DNA of 6,910 nucleotides from Bacteroidota bacterium. GTDB taxonomy: Bacteria > Bacteroidota > Bacteroidia > Flavobacteriales_D > Crocinitomicaceae. The position numbers and the translations under genes are program-made. Positions 1 to 6,093 of this stretch are shown here, in pieces. The notes under the pieces were generated by a model, which did no database searches, was not told where the DNA came from, and saw only the letters and a list, made by a program, of their open reading frames with translations. Positions within the stretch are counted from its first letter, which is position 1. Each line of letters starts with the position of its first letter. The stretch is from positions 1 to 6,910 of the forward strand of contig VGMK01000113.1 in assembly GCA_016866375.1 (NCBI GenBank), read 5' to 3'.

Positions 1-525
1 GGTACTGGTGAAAAAATGGATGCCCTAGACGTTTTCTATCCGAAACGAATGGCGGATAGGATTTTAGGAATGGGTGATGTCGTTTCCTTGGTAGAAAAGG
101 CACAGGAGCAATTTGATGAAGAAGAGGCGAAACGCCTTCAGCGAAAAATTATGAAAGATCAATTTGATCTGAATGATTTCCTAGCACAGCTTCAACAAAT
201 AAAAAAAATGGGAAACGCGAAAGACCTCATGAGTATGATACCAGGAATGGGAAAAGCAATGAAAGATGTGGATGTCCCCGAAGACGCTTTTAAAGGCATT
301 GAAGCTATCATTTTGTCAATGACACCCAAAGAAAGGTCAAATCCAGGAATTCTTAATGTGACCAGAAAAAACAGAATTGCCAATGGTAGCGGTACGAATG
401 TACAAGAAATCAATAAATTGCTCAAACAATTCGAGGATATGCGAAAAATGATGAAAATGATGAGTAATCCAAGAAATATGATGGGTATGATGAACAGATT
501 AAAAGGAATGGGCGGGATGCCGTAA
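1..525 (+). CDS. ffh: Signal recognition particle protein Ffh, C-terminal part (5' end outside window)
   Basis: This is the 3' end of the gene for the SRP54-type GTPase that binds 4.5S/SRP RNA and signal sequences and delivers nascent membrane proteins to the FtsY receptor. The reading frame is open from base 1, so about 174 residues are visible and roughly the first 60% (the N and G domains) lies outside. The visible part starts at the end of the G domain (GTGEKMDALDVF, then RILGMGDVVSLVEKA) and continues into the methionine-rich M domain. The M domain carries the SRP RNA-binding helix-turn-helix (RKNRIANGSGTNVQEINKLL, around visible residues 122-141) and the Met-rich tail (KMMKMM, NMMGMM, GMGGMP). 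All of this matches the family, and no damage is seen. The next gene starts nine bases after the stop, so the two are probably co-transcribed. Confidence 0.97.
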   Translation, partial: GTGEKMDALDVFYPKRMADRILGMGDVVSLVEKAQEQFDEEEAKRLQRKIMKDQFDLNDFLAQLQQIKKMGNAKDLMSMIPGMGKAMKDVDVPEDAFKGIEAIILSMTPKERSNPGILNVTRKNRIANGSGTNVQEINKLLKQFEDMRKMMKMMSNPRNMMGMMNRLKGMGGMP

Positions 526-534
526 ATTCACAGG

Positions 535-1497
535 ATGAGCAGCTACTCTGATTTTCCTGAAAAACCAATTTTAGCCAAACCCTCTGAAAACAGTAATTGG
601 GGTTTGACCATATTTTCAATTATTCTATTCATTGGGTTTTTCTTGTTCTTTTTTGATCGCGAATTTGAGTTCATCGCACACCTCGTACTCGTTCTAATAA
701 TTCATGAATTTGGTCATTTTATCGCCATGAAAAGGTTTCGATATAAAAGTGTCAAAATGCTATTTATCCCCATGATGGGGGCCTTTGTTCAAGGATATAA
801 GGATAAATATTCCCAACGAGAAAGTTTACTCGTTGTTTTAGCCGGCCCAATTCCAGGTGTTTTGTTTGGGACGATTTGTTTTTTTGTTGCAAACTATTAT
901 AAAATCCCGTCTCTTTTGAATCTATCTGTACTATTTCTATTTTTAAATATAACCAATTTGTTACCTTTAGATCCATTAGACGGCGGGCAATTAGTGAAGT
1001 TAATTGCAAAAAAACGAACAGATTTATTTTTATTGGTGTTTGCTTTTTTATCCTCACTTATTTTAATTATTTCAGGTTTTTTAATGGAAATATGGGCATT
1101 AACGATTTTTGGATTTTTGATGGGTGTAAGGGTACGAAATTTACAGAGGAGCATGATTCAACGAAAAGAGTTGGATGAGCAGAACATTAACTTTGTAACT
1201 ACCTACAATGACCTCACAAATGCTGAATACGCAACACTTCGAAATTTTGTATTAGAAAATAATTCTTTACTCAGGAAATTTATCACTCACTCAGAAACTG
1301 TCGATGAAACTGTAATTGCCTCTTACGTTCAAGGACTATTAGTCGCTCCTGTCCATTATGATCTTGGCTTATTCGGAAAAATTGTTGTGATTTCAGTATG
1401 GTTTTTAGCCACTCTCGTGTTACCCTTTCTATTTTTACTTTTAATGCGAAATGATATTATTTCAATTGATTGGTATTTTATGACTTCGAATTATTAG
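535..1497 (+). CDS. M50 (site-2-protease-like) membrane zinc metalloprotease
   Basis: The 320-residue product is a predicted integral membrane metalloprotease. The zinc-binding HExxH motif is HEFGH at residues 57-61, inside the second hydrophobic helix. The second active-site segment, NLLPLDPLDGGQL (141-153), matches the S2P pattern NxxPxxxLDGG, with D149 the expected third zinc ligand. Hydrophobic segments lie at about 22-40, 45-66, 97-119, 127-145, 163-198 and 280-304. A soluble stretch at about 200-279 separates the catalytic core from the last helix. No PDZ domain is apparent, unlike RseP. Family members cut substrates within the membrane, often anti-sigma factors or membrane-anchored regulators, but the substrate here is unknown. 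The start at 535 lies just after the ffh stop. The only motif before it is a short CAGG, and Bacteroidota make little use of Shine-Dalgarno pairing. The gene is followed after one base by the secreted-protein gene, which suggests translational coupling. Confidence 0.9.
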   Translation: MSSYSDFPEKPILAKPSENSNWGLTIFSIILFIGFFLFFFDREFEFIAHLVLVLIIHEFGHFIAMKRFRYKSVKMLFIPMMGAFVQGYKDKYSQRESLLVVLAGPIPGVLFGTICFFVANYYKIPSLLNLSVLFLFLNITNLLPLDPLDGGQLVKLIAKKRTDLFLLVFAFLSSLILIISGFLMEIWALTIFGFLMGVRVRNLQRSMIQRKELDEQNINFVTTYNDLTNAEYATLRNFVLENNSLLRKFITHSETVDETVIASYVQGLLVAPVHYDLGLFGKIVVISVWFLATLVLPFLFLLLMRNDIISIDWYFMTSNY

Positions 1498-1498
1498 C

Positions 1499-2200
1499 AT
1501 GATTAAGTTTTTTTTTGTTCTCTTTATCATCATTCTCCAACAATTTCATGCCCAGTCTTCCTGCGGATATATTACAATTAAGGGAAAAGTTATTGACACC
1601 TTAAGACCTCAATCTTTTTATCAAACAGTTGTTTACAACAAGACAAAAGGAACAGCTGTTTTTGGTCAACCAGATGGTTCTTTCTTAATTCAGGCCAAAT
1701 TATTAGATACCATTGTAGTTTCAGTAAAAGAATATCCCAAAGAAACCTTCGTTGTAGAGGAGGAAATTTCGTGCTCATATATTAAAGTAATTGTTTTAAA
1801 ATACAAATCAAAAAAACTTAATGAGGTAATTCTTAGACCAATAAAAACAGCTGCTGAAATTAAAGAACTTCGTCAGAGACTAGTTTTGGAAAAAACGAGA
1901 ACTGTCACTGGAATAGCGGCACTTCAGAGCCCAATAAGCTATTTGTATGAAACTTTCTCCAAAAAAGAACGAAACAAGCGATGGATTGCTGAAATGAAAT
2001 TAGAAGACAAACAAATGGCGCTGGTGAAAGAGTATATTCGGTCCTGTATTGCATATAATCTCATAACCCTGGCTGAGAATCAAATTGATGACTTTATCAT
2101 CTATTTAGACATGGATACCAATTTTTTTAGGACAGCCAGTGATTACAACTTAGCATTATATGTAAAGCAAAAATTCAAAAATTTCGTTTCCAATCGTTGA
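1499..2200 (+). CDS. Secreted protein with CarboxypepD_reg-like beta-sandwich domain
   Basis: The 233-residue product starts with a clear signal peptide: MIK, then a hydrophobic core (FFFVLFIIIL) and a likely cut near FHA|QSS, residues 17-18. Residues 23-112 look like the carboxypeptidase-regulatory-like domain common in Bacteroidota envelope proteins. The pattern is GKVIDT, then a GxxDGSF turn (PDGSF, 58-62), LLDTIVVSV (68-76) and a closing strand with LNEVIL (107-112), as in the plug-proximal domain of SusC/TonB-type receptors. After that comes a Lys/Glu-rich, mostly helical tail (about 115-233) that I do not recognise. The protein is too short to be a receptor itself. It is probably periplasmic or held at the envelope. 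Its ATG lies one base after the M50 protease stop, so the two are very likely made together, which suggests but does not prove a functional link. The annotation of the domain is firm in type; the role is unknown. Confidence 0.85.
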   Translation: MIKFFFVLFIIILQQFHAQSSCGYITIKGKVIDTLRPQSFYQTVVYNKTKGTAVFGQPDGSFLIQAKLLDTIVVSVKEYPKETFVVEEEISCSYIKVIVLKYKSKKLNEVILRPIKTAAEIKELRQRLVLEKTRTVTGIAALQSPISYLYETFSKKERNKRWIAEMKLEDKQMALVKEYIRSCIAYNLITLAENQIDDFIIYLDMDTNFFRTASDYNLALYVKQKFKNFVSNR

Positions 2201-2201
2201 A

Positions 2202-3350
2202 CTATATCACCCGTGAAGTGGGTTGCCAAACGTTGGACTTCACGCCTTTTACATATTGTAGAAACCCCACGAAAAGCGCGATGTTCATACTGTAAAAATG
2301 AATAAACGAGGAAAGAATGGGGATTTTTATTTTCAAAATGGAAAGCCAAGGACTCAATAACATAATAATTTGAGCACAAAAAAAAGCTAATAGCGCAATA
2401 TTGAATTGACTAAGGTAGCCTGAACAAATTAAAATACACAAGAGAAAAAAAGGTGAAAGCCACCTTAATACCTTATGAGAGAAAAAAGCAATTGCTATTG
2501 CTCCTTTGTTCGGAAGGAGCAGACCTTTGAATCGAGATAAATTTTGGAAATTGCCGATGGAGATCCTTTTTTTACGCTTAAATTCCTCCTCCGGAGCAAT
2601 GGGAATGTCTTCGTAGCACAAGGCCTTTTCTTGGAAAACTACGGATTGTTTCCTTTCCAAAACCTGCATCGTCATAAAAAAATCATCCATAAAAAAGTTG
2701 TGAGGAACTTCTCTAAATGACGTATTCCGTATTGCGTAACATCCACCTTCGGCTCCAATAACAATTCTCCACAGATCACTTTCCATTTTTTTTATACGAT
2801 TTTCTCTGTCAATGTAAGATTTTTCAATAGATTCAAAAGAGCTTTTTCCTTTAGGTATTTTCACAATATTGGCACATACAATAGAAATTTTAGATTCTTG
2901 AAACGGAATTACTAATTCGCTGATGGTATTTTCGGTAAACAAAACATTTGCATCTGTTAAAATAAAAATGTCGTGTTTTTTATTTTTGGCAAGTGCATTA
3001 ATGATTGAAGCTTTTCCTGTTCTGCCGGCGAAGCGTTCAAGAAAAAGATTCGGATGGATTTCTTGCAGTGCTTTTACGAGGTCATCTGTTTTGTCAGTGG
3101 AAGCATCTGAGCCAACATAAATGTCAAGTTTTATATTTTTTGGAATATGGTTCAAAACGCTTATTAATTTATCGTGAATCACAGATTCTTCATTGTATGC
3201 TGCGATCAGAACAGCAATTGAATAGGGGTGGTTTGACGAGGCCCAATTCTGTTTTTTTTTAGGAAGGAGTTGTAGCAACCACGGATAAAATAAATACGTG
3301 TACAGAATGAGAAGTACTGACGTAATTATTGATATCCAAGCAACTTCCAT
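2202..3350 (-). CDS. Membrane-anchored family 2 glycosyltransferase
   Basis: The 382-residue product is a GT-A fold, GT2-type enzyme that transfers a sugar from a nucleotide donor, probably at the cytoplasmic face of the inner membrane. One N-terminal membrane helix (about 5-29) is followed by the catalytic domain: VLIAAYNEE (47-55), VGSDASTD (79-86), a DxD-equivalent TDAN (132-135), GAEGGCYAIR (199-208), an acceptor-side MDDFF (221-225) and a KRISIGNFQNL segment (261-271) where processive family members have Q/RxxRW. At least two further membrane helices follow (about 297-313 and 316-338), and probably one more near 345-365. This architecture is shared with polysaccharide synthases and with enzymes that extend lipid-linked glycans; the exact sugar cannot be told. 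It is the last gene of the FkbM-GT4-GT2 operon, starting five bases after the GT4 stop. Its stop codon is one base from the stop of the convergent secreted-protein gene. Confidence 0.93.
   Translation of the reverse strand: MEVAWISIITSVLLILYTYLFYPWLLQLLPKKKQNWASSNHPYSIAVLIAAYNEESVIHDKLISVLNHIPKNIKLDIYVGSDASTDKTDDLVKALQEIHPNLFLERFAGRTGKASIINALAKNKKHDIFILTDANVLFTENTISELVIPFQESKISIVCANIVKIPKGKSSFESIEKSYIDRENRIKKMESDLWRIVIGAEGGCYAIRNTSFREVPHNFFMDDFFMTMQVLERKQSVVFQEKALCYEDIPIAPEEEFKRKKRISIGNFQNLSRFKGLLLPNKGAIAIAFFSHKVLRWLSPFFLLCILICSGYLSQFNIALLAFFCAQIIMLLSPWLSILKIKIPILSSFIHFYSMNIALFVGFLQYVKGVKSNVWQPTSRVI
2212..2250 (+). terminator. Possible + strand terminator hairpin inside the end of the GT2 gene
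   Basis: The outer stem CGTGAAGT (2212-2219) pairs perfectly with ACTTCACG (2237-2244). An inner stem CCAA/TTGG (2226-2229 with 2233-2236) closes a three-base loop, and a six-base bulge lies between the stems on the 5' side. CC and four T follow (2245-2250). The hairpin starts 12 bases after the stop of the secreted-protein gene, a normal place for a terminator of the + strand transcript. It is only usable in that direction, since no T-run follows it on the - strand. The short T-run makes it a weak candidate. Confidence 0.4.
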
Positions 3351-3355
3351 TGTTC

Positions 3356-4555
3356 TTAGGTGATTAAATTCTTGTAGAAAGCTACTAATTTCTCAGCAAT
3401 TGGTTCATTGTTTAGGTGATGGATTGCAAAATTTCTAGCATTTTGCGCTATACATTCACGCTGATTAGCATCCTTAAGTAATTTGATTACTTCATTTGAG
3501 AATTCATCCTCATTTGTTGCAAGCAAAATGTCCTTCCCCGGGGTGCAATCGATTCCTTCAGCACCAATTTTTGTTGAAACGATAGCTTTTCCAAAACAAA
3601 GACCTTCTACTATCTTAATGCGTAGTCCACTGCCGGAAAGCACAGGTACTACCATGATATTATATTTCTGATAGACATCCGACGCCTTCGGAACATTTTC
3701 CTCGATAACAATCGATGGATCGTTGAGCTGTTTATATCGATTTGGTATGTTTCTCCCTGCAATAATAAATTTTACATTTGGCACTTCGCGTTTGATTTTT
3801 TTCCAGCATTTAGCGAGAAACCAATCCACTGCTTCCTGATTTGGAATCCAATCCATTGAACCGAAATGAAAGAGCGATAAGTTGTCAAAATCAGCAGATT
3901 TCTTTATGTCATAATCGGCAATGTTCGTTCCTGTTAGCGCCGTATGAGAGGGAGTATCGCAAAACTGTTTTATAAAAAATGAATCTTTCGGTGTAATCGG
4001 AACGATAGCATCCACCACGGAAAATACCTCAAGTTCAATTTTTTTCAATTTTTTGCTTTCAAACCTAAGGTACATTTTCTTAAACAAGGACCCAGTTTGC
4101 TGAATATATCTTTCCCAAATCAAATGCTCCACATTGTGCGTTCGTAACACAATTTTAGCTGTACAAATCTTTTTGATTAAAGGAATATACGAACACATGA
4201 ATAAACCTTCTAACTGAACGATGTCAAACTTTTCTTTACGTAACACAGCGCTCAATTTGGCCTCAAAACCGGCATGATGAAATCGGGTTATGAAGTAACT
4301 TTTCTTTGTAAATAAAGTTTTAAGTGCTCCCCAAAAAGTTGGATTCGTATTGATATCAAATGCGACATAATTCGTTCGATTTCTAAAAGATTCAGGAATC
4401 GAATCATTTGATTTGTAATGCTTATTTGTATTTAATGTAAATAAATGTAAATCAACATTTTGAGATATTAGACCTAAACACATATTGTAAATAGCAATAC
4501 TGCTTCCATCGTTTGGTGGATAGGGGGCTTTATTACATATTTGCAGAATTTTCAT
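3356..4555 (-). CDS. Family 4-type (GT-B fold) glycosyltransferase
   Basis: The 399-residue product has the full length of a GT-B glycosyltransferase and is probably cytosolic or loosely membrane-bound. The N-terminal Rossmann half starts with KILQICNKAPYPPNDGSS, whose Gly/Ser-containing loop is typical of GT4 enzymes, and contains RTHNVEHLIWERY (138-150). The donor-binding half has FHFGSMDWIPNQEAVDWF (229-246), FIIAGRN (263-269) and VVPVLSGSGLRIKIVEG (302-318), followed by LCFGKAIVSTKIGAEGI (319-335), which is the region of the family's E-x7-E signature. This combination (the DWxPN motif plus GSGLRxKxxEG) is familiar from glycosyltransferases of surface polysaccharide clusters. The start codon overlaps the FkbM stop (ATGA at 4555-4552), so translation is coupled. 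Donor and acceptor sugars cannot be deduced. Confidence 0.93.
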   Translation of the reverse strand: MKILQICNKAPYPPNDGSSIAIYNMCLGLISQNVDLHLFTLNTNKHYKSNDSIPESFRNRTNYVAFDINTNPTFWGALKTLFTKKSYFITRFHHAGFEAKLSAVLRKEKFDIVQLEGLFMCSYIPLIKKICTAKIVLRTHNVEHLIWERYIQQTGSLFKKMYLRFESKKLKKIELEVFSVVDAIVPITPKDSFFIKQFCDTPSHTALTGTNIADYDIKKSADFDNLSLFHFGSMDWIPNQEAVDWFLAKCWKKIKREVPNVKFIIAGRNIPNRYKQLNDPSIVIEENVPKASDVYQKYNIMVVPVLSGSGLRIKIVEGLCFGKAIVSTKIGAEGIDCTPGKDILLATNEDEFSNEVIKLLKDANQRECIAQNARNFAIHHLNNEPIAEKLVAFYKNLIT

Positions 4556-5316
4556 GGCTTATTTCCAGCAATAAAAGCTGTTCTCTTTTCAAGTGGAATA
4601 AATAAAAAATCGCCTTCTTCTTGTTGAGCACCATTTTCAGCTGTTAATTTAAAATTAACCAGTCCAAACTGTTGGTAATTGAGCTCAGTGAATAGTTGAA
4701 GGAGTTGTGACCTGTTTTCAGGGGCGATCTCTACCTGAACAATCGGACGAAATTTTTTTAAGGTTTCTCTTAAATCTTCAAAAACAACCGCTTCATAGCC
4801 TTCAATGTCGCATTTTAAGTAATCTATTTTCGGCAATGAGAAAAGAAATTCATGGGCTTTCAAAACGCTAACTTGCTGGGTTTTTGTTTTTGGATCAATA
4901 TTATCGTCTTTGATGACATGCGGCAATCCCGTTCGAATAAAACCATCGGTTTCGGGTAAGGCCATGGTAACAAAACCATTTTCATTTCCAAGTGCAATGT
5001 TGTGGATTTCTACATTTTTTTTTGATCCTAAGAAATGAGTCAAGGTTTGATAAAACAGGGGGATCGGCTCAATACAAATTACCTTTCCTTCGTGCGCAAG
5101 TTTTGAAAACGTTTTGGCAAAATAACCCAAATTGGCACCAATATCGACAACATAATCGGTTTTATGAATCCACTTTTTTACGGCATAATGGTACTTGAAT
5201 TTGGAATCCTTTTTCAATAGCCCTAAAGAATAGAGCAAGTAGAATCCGCGATGCATGGTCCGAAGATAAAGCCAAACAGGTAGTATTTTTGCCAGAAATC
5301 GTTTGATCAATTTCAT
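4552..5316 (-). CDS. FkbM-family SAM-dependent methyltransferase
   Basis: The 254-residue product has the Rossmann-like methyltransferase core: motif I YVVDIGANLGYFAKTF (55-70), the acidic end of strand 2 VICIEP (79-84), and the FkbM signature around IDYLKCDIEGYEAVVFED (164-181), followed by VQVEIAPENR (193-202). FkbM enzymes usually O-methylate sugars or polyketide-like products. Next to two glycosyltransferases, methylation of a glycan hydroxyl is the natural reading. The first 35 residues are basic and hydrophobic (KLIKRFLAKILPVWLYLR) and may touch the membrane. The start at 5316 is the first ATG of the frame that keeps this N-terminal segment. It faces the divergent acetyltransferase gene across a 106-base spacer, where the operon's promoter should lie. 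Confidence 0.93.
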   Translation of the reverse strand: MKLIKRFLAKILPVWLYLRTMHRGFYLLYSLGLLKKDSKFKYHYAVKKWIHKTDYVVDIGANLGYFAKTFSKLAHEGKVICIEPIPLFYQTLTHFLGSKKNVEIHNIALGNENGFVTMALPETDGFIRTGLPHVIKDDNIDPKTKTQQVSVLKAHEFLFSLPKIDYLKCDIEGYEAVVFEDLRETLKKFRPIVQVEIAPENRSQLLQLFTELNYQQFGLVNFKLTAENGAQQEEGDFLFIPLEKRTAFIAGNKP

Positions 5317-5422
5317 TGACGGCGAAGTTAAGCTTAATCAATCAATTCTTGAAAGAATTAAAAATATGTTTGGGTTTTATTCGTCCTTAAAATACTATTT
5401 TTACACTGCAATTATTTGGGAT
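5317..5422. promoter_or_regulatory. Divergent spacer with two palindromes and one promoter-like box
   Basis: This spacer must hold the start signals of the FkbM-GT4-GT2 operon (leftward) and of the acetyltransferase gene (rightward). Two perfect palindromes sit in it: TTAAGCTTAA (5328-5337) and AATTCTTGAAAGAATT (5344-5359). TATGTTTG (5365-5372) matches the Bacteroidota -7 consensus TAnnTTTG for rightward transcription, but no TTG sits at the expected spacing upstream; the nearest, at 5349-5351, is too close. No equally good leftward box was found. The palindromes could bind a dimeric regulator, though short AT-rich palindromes also arise by chance. Confidence 0.3.
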
Positions 5423-5869
5423 ATGAATTTACTTACTGTTAGAGAATTGAATGGCATCGATGAAATGCTAGAATATTTACCCATTCTGAATGAATTATAC
5501 CCAGCGCTCACTTACAAGGCCTACAAAGATGAGTTAGCTTTCATGTTGCAGCATAATTATGGCCAAGTTGGTGTTTTTTCAGAAAATGAGTGTCTTGGAA
5601 TTAGTGGTTTTTGGATTGGCAATAAATTGTGGTGTGGAAAGTACCTTGAACTTGACAATATCGTTGTAAGCGAAAAATATCGCAACAGTGGGGTAGGAAA
5701 GTTGTTATTTGACTTTCTTCACAGAAAGGCGGAAGAGCATAATTGCACGATGTTGTCCTTGGATTCCTATACGACAAACTACAAGGCGCATAAAATGTTT
5801 TACAACGAAGGGTTTGCACCGAAGGGATTTCATTTTATTAAAATTTTGAAAAGCGATAAAGTGCGTTAG
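5423..5869 (+). CDS. GNAT-family N-acetyltransferase
   Basis: The product, 148 residues from this start, has the GNAT fold for acetyl-CoA-dependent transfer to an amine. Strand beta1 is LLTVRELNGIDEML, then comes a helical region with LNELYPALTYKAY. Beta4/motif A is LELDNIVVSEKYRNSGVGKLL, here as two joined parts, with the acetyl-CoA pyrophosphate loop RNSGVGK at residues 87-93. The motif B end NYKAHKMFYNEGF (119-131) is typical of the family's C-terminal beta-bulge. The frame is open back to an ATG at 5303, but that start would overlap the FkbM start by 14 bases, and its extra 40 residues do not resemble GNAT sequence. An ATG at 5366 is also possible. Position 5423 gives the usual GNAT length. 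The substrate is unknown: it could be an amino sugar linked to the neighbouring glycan operon, a protein N-terminus or a drug-like amine. Confidence 0.85.
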   Translation: MNLLTVRELNGIDEMLEYLPILNELYPALTYKAYKDELAFMLQHNYGQVGVFSENECLGISGFWIGNKLWCGKYLELDNIVVSEKYRNSGVGKLLFDFLHRKAEEHNCTMLSLDSYTTNYKAHKMFYNEGFAPKGFHFIKILKSDKVR

Positions 5870-5991
5870 TGAAAAAGTAAGTACCGATAAAAACGCCATG
5901 AAAAACCAAAATCGTTCACGGTATTATTACCAGACGAGGGGGAAGTACCGGAGGAAGAATAGATGAGTAGCTCGTTTGGCTTGAATTTCAT
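5866..5991 (-). CDS. Possible small gene, 41-residue peptide
   Basis: A short open frame of 41 codons runs from an ATG preceded by an A-rich leader (AAAATTTAAAAAA directly upstream), the usual look of a Bacteroidota translation start. An in-frame TAA lies 27 bases above the ATG, so this is the first possible start. The peptide begins MKFKPNELLIYSSSGTSPS, has a Ser/Gly/Asn-rich middle and ends in an aromatic basic tail (GFSWRFYRYLLFH). The stretch is clearly richer in G and C than the spacer to its right, as coding sequence would be. Its stop overlaps the convergent acetyltransferase stop by two bases. I do not recognise the family. A competing 22-codon frame (5898-5966) lies on the other strand, and the whole stretch may be untranslated, so this is only a candidate. 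Confidence 0.35.
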   Translation of the reverse strand: MKFKPNELLIYSSSGTSPSSGNNTVNDFGFSWRFYRYLLFH

Positions 5992-6093
5992 TTTTTTAAA
6001 TTTTGGAAAAATAAATTACCTAATTGGATTTTACAATAAAATCATACTTAATAGTCGATTATTCAAAAAAAAATTAATTTTTTTTGCAATTTT
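5992..6093. other. AT-rich spacer with A/T palindrome; possible terminator or promoter region
   Basis: This spacer has almost no G or C and no reading frame. It contains a perfect palindrome of A-run, TTAA, T-run (6066-6085, one more A at 6065). Read on the - strand it lies 8 bases after the stop of the membrane-protein gene, as an A:T-only stem followed by a T-run, so it could act as a weak terminator. Read the same way, the T-run ends in TTTG, and a TATGATTT follows after a 17-base spacer. This loosely resembles a -33/-7 pair that would serve the candidate small gene. Both readings are weak. Confidence 0.3.

Noticed and set aside
526..534. CAGG before the M50 start as a Shine-Dalgarno site
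   Set aside because: It is too short and too close to the ATG, and such pairing is not generally used in this kind of organism. Coupling to ffh translation is the simpler explanation.
3005..3262. Open frame on the + strand inside the GT2 gene
   Set aside because: It is antisense to a gene with all family motifs. The other long frames at 192-425, 422-619, 764-1154, 1590-1778, 2143-2379, 2923-3120, 3483-3671, 4992-5198, 5601-5899 and 6165-6371 are likewise shadows of real genes.
2202..5316. Glycan operon as a recently acquired island
   Set aside because: Base composition and codon use look like those of the flanking genes by eye, and no mobile-element remnants or flanking repeats are seen.
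5879..5950. Direct repeat AAGTACCG at 5879-5886 and 5943-5950
   Set aside because: Two 8-base copies 64 bases apart are not enough to suggest a repeat array or binding sites.
5898..5966. 22-codon + strand frame, MKNQNRSRYYYQTRGKYRRKN and one more residue class of Arg, with nine basic residues and no acidic ones
   Set aside because: It is very short, has no A-rich leader, and lies wholly within the longer opposite-strand candidate. It is kept only as an alternative reading of the same stretch.
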